From the NCBI GenBank assembly GCA_027077325.1, contig JALTGF010000097.1, positions 1 to 10,963 of the forward strand: 10,963 nucleotides of DNA, in the 5' to 3' direction. Position numbers and translations under genes: made by a program. The notes below the pieces were generated by a model. It had not been told where the DNA came from and did not search any database. It saw only the letters and a program-made list of their open reading frames with translations. The stretch comes from an archaeon (GTDB taxonomy: Archaea > Undinarchaeota > Undinarchaeia > Undinarchaeales > JALTGF01). This document shows, one piece after another, positions 1 to 4,874 of the stretch (its first letter is position 1; each line of letters begins with the position of its first letter).

Positions 1-786
1 GCAGTAACAACAAAATCAATAAGTTTAAAGCCAATTGAAGGGCACCCAACCCCAAGCATTGTTGAAATCAAAGACGGGCTTTTAAATGCAATGGGGCTCC
101 CAAACCCCGGTGTTGATGAATTTTTAGATGAGTTAAAAATTGCAAAAGTTACAGATGTCCCAATAATCGCAAGCATTGCCGGTAAAAGCATCAATGAGTT
201 CAAGGAAGTTGCAAAAAGATTCGTAAATTTGCCAGATGCTCTTGAGCTAAATTTAAGCTGTCCAAATGTCAAGGGCGGCCTTTTGTTTTCCCAGGACAAA
301 AAGTTGGCCGCAAGTGTGGTTAAGGATGTTAAAAAAGTTACAAAGCTACCAGTTTTTGCAAAACTTGGACCAAATGTAAGCAACATTGCGGAAATAGCAA
401 GGGCAGTTGAAAAGGCAGGTGCGGACGGGATAACAGCAATTAACACGATGCCTGCAATGGTGATTGACATTGAAACTGGAATGCCAATTCTCTCAAACAA
501 AAGCGGCGGCCTTTCTGGAACTGCCTTAAAACCAATAGCAATCAAGTGTGTTTATGACATTTATGAATCCGTCAAAATTCCAATAATCGGGACCGGCGGA
601 GTGAGCAACGGCGCAGATGCAGTTGAAATGCTAATGGCCGGCGCGAGTGCAGTTGGCATTGGGACTGCAATTAAGAAGCACTGGCTAAGCACTTTTTCTA
701 AAATAAACAAAGAACTCGATGCATTTATGAAAAGAAAAAAGTTTAAAAGCACAAAAGAATTAGTAGGATTAGCACACAAAGTATAG
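1..786 (+). CDS. pyrD: Dihydroorotate dehydrogenase catalytic subunit, class 1B-like (5' end cut by window)
   Basis: Catalyses FMN-dependent oxidation of dihydroorotate to orotate in de novo pyrimidine synthesis, in the cytoplasm. The reading frame is open from base 1, and the codons before the first ATG (91) encode recognisable family sequence (TKSISLKPIEGHP, then GLLNAMGLPNPG), so ATG 91 is not the start. About 40 N-terminal residues lie outside the window compared with the usual ~300. In fragment numbering the active-site motif LNLSCPN has its catalytic-base Cys at residue 87; Cys here marks class 1, whereas class 2 enzymes have Ser. The FMN phosphate-binding parts GGLSG (169-173) and GTGGV (197-201) are present, and the C-terminus (ELVGLAHKV) is typical. 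A pyrK gene one gene downstream supports class 1B, in which electrons pass through PyrK to NAD+. It is the first visible gene of a pyrD-membrane protein-pyrK-pyrC-prs operon. Identification is secure; the class rests on the pyrK context. Confidence 0.95.
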   Translation, partial: AVTTKSISLKPIEGHPTPSIVEIKDGLLNAMGLPNPGVDEFLDELKIAKVTDVPIIASIAGKSINEFKEVAKRFVNLPDALELNLSCPNVKGGLLFSQDKKLAASVVKDVKKVTKLPVFAKLGPNVSNIAEIARAVEKAGADGITAINTMPAMVIDIETGMPILSNKSGGLSGTALKPIAIKCVYDIYESVKIPIIGTGGVSNGADAVEMLMAGASAVGIGTAIKKHWLSTFSKINKELDAFMKRKKFKSTKELVGLAHKV

Positions 787-792
787 GAGGTG
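785..792 (+). promoter_or_regulatory. Very strong ribosome binding site for the small membrane protein gene
   Basis: AGGAGGTG overlaps the pyrD stop codon and sits five bases before ATG 798. It fits the conserved anti-Shine-Dalgarno tail of archaeal 16S rRNA (known from the group, not visible here) over all eight bases. It is the strongest such site I see in the window: pyrK has only AAGG, and pyrC, the aminotransferase and the helical protein gene have none clear. It fixes the start of the next gene. Confidence 0.85.
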
Positions 793-797
793 CACAT

Positions 798-1022
798 ATG
801 GCTGCGCGTGACAAGGCGTTTGGTGGTTTGTTAAGTTTGATAGCAATTCTACTTGCAGTAATCTATCTCTATGCAATGATCTGGGGCGGTTATGCTCTTT
901 TGGCAGTGCAAGTAGTCGTAACCATTGGTTTTCTAGTGATTATGGCAATGGTCTTTTGGATGGGCTATACAATAATGACAACACCAACAATTGAAGAACT
1001 TGAAAAAAGAAGCAAGAAATAA
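798..1022 (+). CDS. Small two-helix membrane protein within the pyrimidine operon, function unknown
   Basis: I do not recognise this 74-residue protein. A short charged N-terminus (MAARDK) is followed by two hydrophobic segments, about residues 8-29 and 33-58, joined by a Gly-Gly-Tyr turn. A charged tail (IEELEKRSKK) ends the protein. Basic residues at both ends suggest a hairpin with both termini in the cytoplasm. It has no Cys, His pair or other obvious cofactor ligand. The start is fixed by a near-perfect ribosome binding site five bases upstream. It lies between the catalytic (pyrD) and electron-transfer (pyrK) genes of dihydroorotate dehydrogenase, 11 bases after one and 5 before the other, so it is almost surely co-transcribed with them. 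A role as a membrane anchor or partner of the PyrD/PyrK complex is my inference; an unrelated membrane protein riding in the operon is equally possible. That it is a real gene is well supported by the ribosome binding site, spacing and coherent topology. Confidence 0.85.
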   Translation: MAARDKAFGGLLSLIAILLAVIYLYAMIWGGYALLAVQVVVTIGFLVIMAMVFWMGYTIMTTPTIEELEKRSKK

Positions 1023-1027
1023 GGTTT

Positions 1028-1780
1028 ATGGCTGGAATTCAAAGAACATATAGGATCAGCGAGATTGTAGAAGAGGCTCCAAAAGTTAAGACCTTTTTCT
1101 TTAAATATCCAAAGCCTGCGCGACCTGGCCAGTTTGTTATGACGTGGGTGCCATCTGCAGAGGAGGTGCCTATGAGTGTTTCCTATTCTGGCGGTGGGAA
1201 TCTAGGAATAACTGTCTTTTCTATTGGCCCAACCACAAACAAGTTAAACTCTCTAAAAGTTGGCGACTATGTCGGCTTGCGTGGACCATATGGAAACTCC
1301 TTTAAATTAAAAGGGGATACTATAGCTTTAATTGCTGGTGGGACCGGAGCAGCGCCTCTTTCATTTTTTGCAGAAAGTTTGCTAAACGAGGACATTAAAG
1401 TGCACGCGCTTCTTGGTGCAAGGAGCAAAAACCATCTAATCTTTAAGAAACGATTTGAAGAAATGCCCTATGTGGATGTTCACTGCGCAACAGATGATGG
1501 GTCTTATGGGCATAAAGGGTTTGTTACTGAAATTTTCGAAACCCTATTAAAAAGAGAGAAATTTGACCAGGTTTACACTTGTGGCCCTCCGGCAATGATC
1601 CAAAAAGTATTTGAAATATGCAAAAGGGAAAAAATAGGGCTTCAGGCAAGTTTAGAAAGTTATATGAAATGTGGAATTGGCCTCTGTGGAAGTTGTGCCC
1701 TTGGTCCTTATCTTGTGTGCAAGGATGGACCAGTATTTAACCTAAAGCAACTAAAGAAGATATATAAAAATGACAATTAA
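1028..1780 (+). CDS. pyrK: Dihydroorotate dehydrogenase electron-transfer subunit (FAD, 2Fe-2S)
   Basis: Passes electrons from the FMN of PyrD through a [2Fe-2S] cluster and FAD to NAD+. The 250 residues show a ferredoxin-reductase-like FAD barrel (about 5-95), a nucleotide-binding domain with GGTGAAP (104-110) and YTCGPPAM (183-190), and a C-terminal cluster motif with C215, C220, C223 and C231 (spacing Cx4CxxCx7C), as in PyrK. The flavin motif that is usually R-P-x-S reads V-P-M-S (47-50), so the customary Arg is missing; this may be normal for archaeal PyrK, but I cannot check that here. The start follows the upstream stop by five bases with a weak AAGG site. The gene's 3' end overlaps pyrC by 11 bases. 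Related gamma subunits of sulfide dehydrogenase or hydrogenase share the fold, but the operon context and length favour PyrK. Confidence 0.92.
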   Translation: MAGIQRTYRISEIVEEAPKVKTFFFKYPKPARPGQFVMTWVPSAEEVPMSVSYSGGGNLGITVFSIGPTTNKLNSLKVGDYVGLRGPYGNSFKLKGDTIALIAGGTGAAPLSFFAESLLNEDIKVHALLGARSKNHLIFKKRFEEMPYVDVHCATDDGSYGHKGFVTEIFETLLKREKFDQVYTCGPPAMIQKVFEICKREKIGLQASLESYMKCGIGLCGSCALGPYLVCKDGPVFNLKQLKKIYKNDN

Positions 1781-3029
1781 TTTGGTTTTAAAAAACTGTA
1801 AAATAGTAAAAGCAGATGGAATTTTAGAAGGAAACATTGCTGTTGAAAACGGGAAAATCGCCGATATAAAAATTGCAGGGCTTCCGGAAGCAGATGAAAT
1901 AATTGACTGCAAAGGGAAAATTGTCCTTCCTGGAATGGTTGATGCTCATGTGCATTTCAGGGAGCCGGGGCTTACTTACAAAGAAGATTTTTCAACTGGC
2001 TCAATGTCTGCCGCTTTTGGTGGGGTTACTACAATTTTGGACATGCCAAACAACAAACCCTTTATTGACACGCAAAAAAAGTTTGAAGACAAAAGAAAAT
2101 TGGTCAAAACTAAGAGTTATGTTGACTATGGTTTTCATTTTGGGGTTAGCAGTGAAAACTTGGAGGAAATAAAAAAAGTTAATGCCTTTGGGTACAAGGT
2201 TTATCTTTCAGACAGGGAAAGGATAACCTATGAAGATATGCAAAAAGCACTCTCCATGGTAAATGGAAAAGTTTTTTCAGTTCATCCAGAGGACCCAGAC
2301 CTTGCTAAAGGAATAAACAGGCCGATTGAGGCAGAAACAACTGCAATCTCAAAAGTTTTGGAAATGAATTTTTATGGAAATTCTGTTAACTTTGTCCATT
2401 CAACTTGTATGGAAGCAGTTGACTTAGTGAGGGCAAGCAGTAAAAGTGTGACAAATATGGTTGATGTTCCTCATTTGTTCCTAAACAGCACACATATTGA
2501 GAAAATTGGGGCATATGCAAAAATGCAGCCGCCTCTCAGAAGCCATGAAAATGTTAATGAACTTTGGGAAAACCTTGATAAAATTGACTCCATTGGAACT
2601 GACCACGCGCCGCATACTATTGAAGAGAAAGAGCAGGAATTTGAAATTGCGCCGCCAGGTATCCCTGGTGTTGAAACTGCACTTCCTTTGCTTATGAATG
2701 CCGCTTATCATAACAGAATTTCTTGGGAACAAATTGTCAAGCTTTATGCAACAAAGCCGGCTGAGATTTACAAAATAAAGGGCAAGGGCTCAATTGAAAT
2801 TGGAAACGATGCTGATTTTGTGATTGTTGACAGAAAGAGGGAATGGACAATTAAAGCAGAGTATTTGCATTCAAAATGCGGGTGGACTCCTTATGAAAAT
2901 TGGACAGTTCGCGGATTTGTGGAAAAAGTTTTTTTAAGGGGAAATCCTATTGTTGACCAAGAAAATTTAATTGGCAAAAAGGGTCTTGGGAGGGAAATGA
3001 TAAATGAAAAAAGTAATAATTCCATGTGA
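1770..3029 (+). CDS. pyrC: Dihydroorotase (class I)
   Basis: Zinc amidohydrolase that cyclises N-carbamoyl-aspartate to dihydroorotate, the step before PyrD. The 419 residues carry the expected metal and substrate motifs: DAHVHFREPG with H60 and H62, the GVTTILDMPN segment (85-94), a probable carboxylated Lys143 in FGYKVYLSD, H172 (SVHPED), H210 (FVHST), the PPLR substrate loop (254-257), and D278 in GTDHAPH. The loop APPGIPGVETALPLL follows. All catalytic residues I would expect are in place, so this should be an active dihydroorotase rather than an inactive homologue or an allantoinase; the pyrimidine neighbours also argue against allantoinase. The start overlaps pyrK by 11 bases with no clear ribosome binding site, suggesting translational coupling. 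The last nine codons overlap prs. Confidence 0.95.
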   Translation: MTINLVLKNCKIVKADGILEGNIAVENGKIADIKIAGLPEADEIIDCKGKIVLPGMVDAHVHFREPGLTYKEDFSTGSMSAAFGGVTTILDMPNNKPFIDTQKKFEDKRKLVKTKSYVDYGFHFGVSSENLEEIKKVNAFGYKVYLSDRERITYEDMQKALSMVNGKVFSVHPEDPDLAKGINRPIEAETTAISKVLEMNFYGNSVNFVHSTCMEAVDLVRASSKSVTNMVDVPHLFLNSTHIEKIGAYAKMQPPLRSHENVNELWENLDKIDSIGTDHAPHTIEEKEQEFEIAPPGIPGVETALPLLMNAAYHNRISWEQIVKLYATKPAEIYKIKGKGSIEIGNDADFVIVDRKREWTIKAEYLHSKCGWTPYENWTVRGFVEKVFLRGNPIVDQENLIGKKGLGREMINEKSNNSM

Positions 3030-3882
3030 GAATGCTGGCGACCTTGCTATTAAAATAGTTGAAAAAACAGGGTCAGAGCTGGCCTCCTATGAGGAGCGAA
3101 GATTTCCAGATGGGGAGTTTTACTTTCGCCTGGATTCTGATGTAAAAAACAAGGAAGTTGTGGTTGTCCAAAGCGGCTATCCACACCCTAATTCAAGCCT
3201 AATTGAAATGTTCCTTATAGTTGACACCTGCAAGCGCGCGGGTGCAAAGAAAATAACCTTGGTTGTTCCCTATTTCCCATATGCGCGCCAGGACAAGATT
3301 TTCAAAAAAGGCGAGGCGTTTAGTTTGAGAACAATGGCAAAACTTCTAAAAAAGCTTGGCGCGACTAAACTAATAACCGTAGATGCGCATTTCAGGGATG
3401 ATTACAAAAAATACAACTTGTTTGGCCTTGACGGGATAAACCTAAGCGCTGGTCCAGAACTTGTAAAGTACCTAAAGGCAAAGTTCAAGCTCAAAAATGT
3501 CCATTTAATCTCCCCGGACTGGGGCGCAAGTGAAATGATAAGAAACGCTTCAAAGAAAACAAAGTCAAGCTCTACTGTTTTAAAGAAAGTAAGAAAAGGC
3601 GACTATAATGTTGAAATGTCCGGGGAAGTCAATGTAAAAGGAAAAAATGTTGTTGTCTTGGATGATATCATAAGCACAGGCGGAACAATGGCGCGAGCAA
3701 TTGACAAGGCAAAGAAAAGCGGGGCAAAAAAAGTATTTGCAGCCGCAACCCACGGCTTGTTTGTTGGAGATGCACTGCCGCTGCTCAAAAAAACTGCAAC
3801 ATATGTAGTTACTACTGACTCAATTGTAAATGAAACTTCTGAGGTAACTCTTGCAGGGGAAATTGCAAAGGCGCTGAAATAG
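3004..3882 (+). CDS. prs: Ribose-phosphate pyrophosphokinase (PRPP synthetase), short archaeal type
   Basis: Transfers pyrophosphate from ATP to ribose 5-phosphate to give PRPP, used by orotate phosphoribosyltransferase and in purine, His, Trp and nucleotide salvage pathways. The 292 residues include RRFPDGE (32-38), the ATP loop PYFPYARQDK (89-98), DAHFRD (127-132), SPDWGASEM (170-178) and the PRPP-binding VVVLDDIISTGGTM (216-229). Length is a little under the bacterial ~310-320, as expected for archaeal forms. The start ATG lies inside the end of pyrC (26-base overlap) and is preceded by GGGAGGG at 2988-2994, which supports it. It is the last gene of the operon; its stop is one base from the stop of the convergent zinc-knuckle gene, so transcription must end inside or beyond that gene. 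rpiA, which makes its substrate, lies just downstream. Confidence 0.95.
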   Translation: MKKVIIPCENAGDLAIKIVEKTGSELASYEERRFPDGEFYFRLDSDVKNKEVVVVQSGYPHPNSSLIEMFLIVDTCKRAGAKKITLVVPYFPYARQDKIFKKGEAFSLRTMAKLLKKLGATKLITVDAHFRDDYKKYNLFGLDGINLSAGPELVKYLKAKFKLKNVHLISPDWGASEMIRNASKKTKSSSTVLKKVRKGDYNVEMSGEVNVKGKNVVVLDDIISTGGTMARAIDKAKKSGAKKVFAAATHGLFVGDALPLLKKTATYVVTTDSIVNETSEVTLAGEIAKALK

Positions 3883-3883
3883 G

Positions 3884-4135
3884 TTATAGTGAAAGAGAAG
3901 GCTTAATCAAAATCGCACCACATCTCTCACAGTATCTTACTTTTGTATTATCTGTTAATGGAAATATATCTCTCAGCCAGACACTCTTTGCCCCAGTGCC
4001 CCCTGGTATCCTATTAGCGATTTCATATAGTAATCCCTTCTTATTGGATTTATTAAGAAGTTCAACTAACTGTTTGTCAATCTCTATCTCTTCAGTTTTC
4101 CAGCCGCAAAATGGGCATTTCATCTTTTCGGCCAT
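3884..4135 (-). CDS. Small protein with two CxxC zinc knuckles, function unknown
   Basis: An 83-residue protein with CPFCG (C7, C10) near the start and CERCG (C69, C72) near the end. Four Cys as two well-separated CxxC pairs suggest one structural zinc site closing a ~58-residue helical/loop insert (QLVELLNKS helix, then an IPGGTGAKS turn and a WLRDIFPL segment). Such ribbons occur in nucleic-acid-binding and scaffold proteins, but I recognise no named family. ATG 4135 is chosen because a BRE/TATA-like element lies at the distance expected for a transcript beginning at the start codon; ATG 4123 is a possible alternative that would still keep C7. It converges on prs (one-base gap) and diverges from rpiA. 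ATA accounts for three of seven Ile codons, somewhat more than in neighbours that favour ATT, but the sample is small. Confidence 0.75.
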   Translation of the reverse strand: MAEKMKCPFCGWKTEEIEIDKQLVELLNKSNKKGLLYEIANRIPGGTGAKSVWLRDIFPLTDNTKVRYCERCGAILIKPSLSL

Positions 4136-4158
4136 ACCTAGTATATGTGATAACTGAC

Positions 4159-4171
4159 TTATATAATTTCC
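4159..4171 (-). promoter_or_regulatory. Probable archaeal BRE/TATA promoter for the zinc-knuckle gene
   Basis: Read on the minus strand this is GGAAATTATATAA: a purine-rich GGAAA, as in a TFB recognition element, followed by a TATA box. With the box at about -30 to -23, transcription would begin near 4136, directly at ATG 4135, giving a leaderless mRNA. TTATATAA (4159-4166) is a perfect palindrome, so it could also drive rpiA on the other strand with a leader of about 20 bases. Confidence 0.5.
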
Positions 4172-4177
4172 AACAAC

Positions 4178-4185
4178 TTTATTTA
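4178..4185 (+). promoter_or_regulatory. Possible TATA-like element for rpiA
   Basis: TTTATTTA ends 23 bases before position 4208, so a start site near 4208-4209 would make rpiA leaderless, in keeping with the absence of a well-placed ribosome binding site (the only candidate, GGTG at 4186-4189, is 19 bases from the ATG). It is a poorer TATA box than the palindrome at 4159-4166, which is the alternative promoter for this gene. The choice between the two cannot be made from sequence alone. Confidence 0.35.
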
Positions 4186-4208
4186 GGTGTTAATGTTAAT
4201 CTTCAACT

Positions 4209-4874
4209 ATGGATAATCTAAAAGAAATTGCTGGAAAAGAGGCCGCGAAATTTGTTAAAGATGGCATGATTGTGGGCCTTGGAACCGGAAGCACCGTTTT
4301 TTACACCATAAAGGAACTCGGGGCGCGCGCAAGTTCAGGGCTAAATTTTCAGGCGATCTGCACTTCAAAGGACACAGAGAAAAAGGCAAAGGAATTTGGG
4401 ATTAAAGTTGTTGACTTGAATGAGGTTGAAAAAATAGACATTGCAATTGACGGCGCAGATGAGCTTGACAAGGATTTAAATCTAATAAAAGGCGGTGGCG
4501 GTGCCTTGACAAGAGAAAAAATCATTGACTACCGCGCGGAAAAGTTTTATGTTGTTGTTGACCAAAGCAAAAAGAAAGAAATTCTTGGGAATTTCTCACT
4601 CCCCGTAGAAGTGATGAAATTTTGTTGGAAGCCAGTTAAGAATGACTTGGAAAAACTTGGGGCAAAAGTAACTCTTCGCGGCGGTGAAACTCCTTTTATA
4701 ACTGATAATGGGAATTTCATTTTAGATGCAAAGTTTGACAGAATCCTAAGGCCTGCGCGACTGGAGGAAATTATAAACAACATCCCTGGTGTGGTTGAAA
4801 ATGGGATTTTCAGGAAAGAAAAAGTTACGGCGGTCTTAGTTGGAACTGAAAAAGGAGTTGAGATACTGAAATAA
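4209..4874 (+). CDS. rpiA: Ribose-5-phosphate isomerase A
   Basis: Interconverts ribulose 5-phosphate and ribose 5-phosphate; in archaea lacking an oxidative pentose pathway this supplies ribose for nucleotides. The 221 residues match the family length (~220-230) and show GLGTGSTV (23-30), the catalytic-region motif DGADEL (81-86), KGGGGALTREK (94-104) with its conserved acid/base residues, LPVEV (131-135) and the NFILDAKF segment (169-176). All are intact. It is transcribed alone on the plus strand from the divergent region at 4136-4208, separate from the upstream pyrimidine operon, yet its product is the substrate of the Prs encoded just before it. The stop codon abuts the topA stop with no base between, so the two convergent transcripts must overlap at their 3' ends. 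Confidence 0.95.
   Translation: MDNLKEIAGKEAAKFVKDGMIVGLGTGSTVFYTIKELGARASSGLNFQAICTSKDTEKKAKEFGIKVVDLNEVEKIDIAIDGADELDKDLNLIKGGGGALTREKIIDYRAEKFYVVVDQSKKKEILGNFSLPVEVMKFCWKPVKNDLEKLGAKVTLRGGETPFITDNGNFILDAKFDRILRPARLEEIINNIPGVVENGIFRKEKVTAVLVGTEKGVEILK

Noticed and set aside
91..93. ATG 91 as the start of pyrD
   Set aside because: The 30 codons before it are in frame, open, and encode conserved family sequence, so the gene simply enters from the left edge.
4189..4200. Tandem GTTAATGTTAAT before rpiA as an operator
   Set aside because: Only two short AT-rich copies without symmetry; expected by chance in this base composition.
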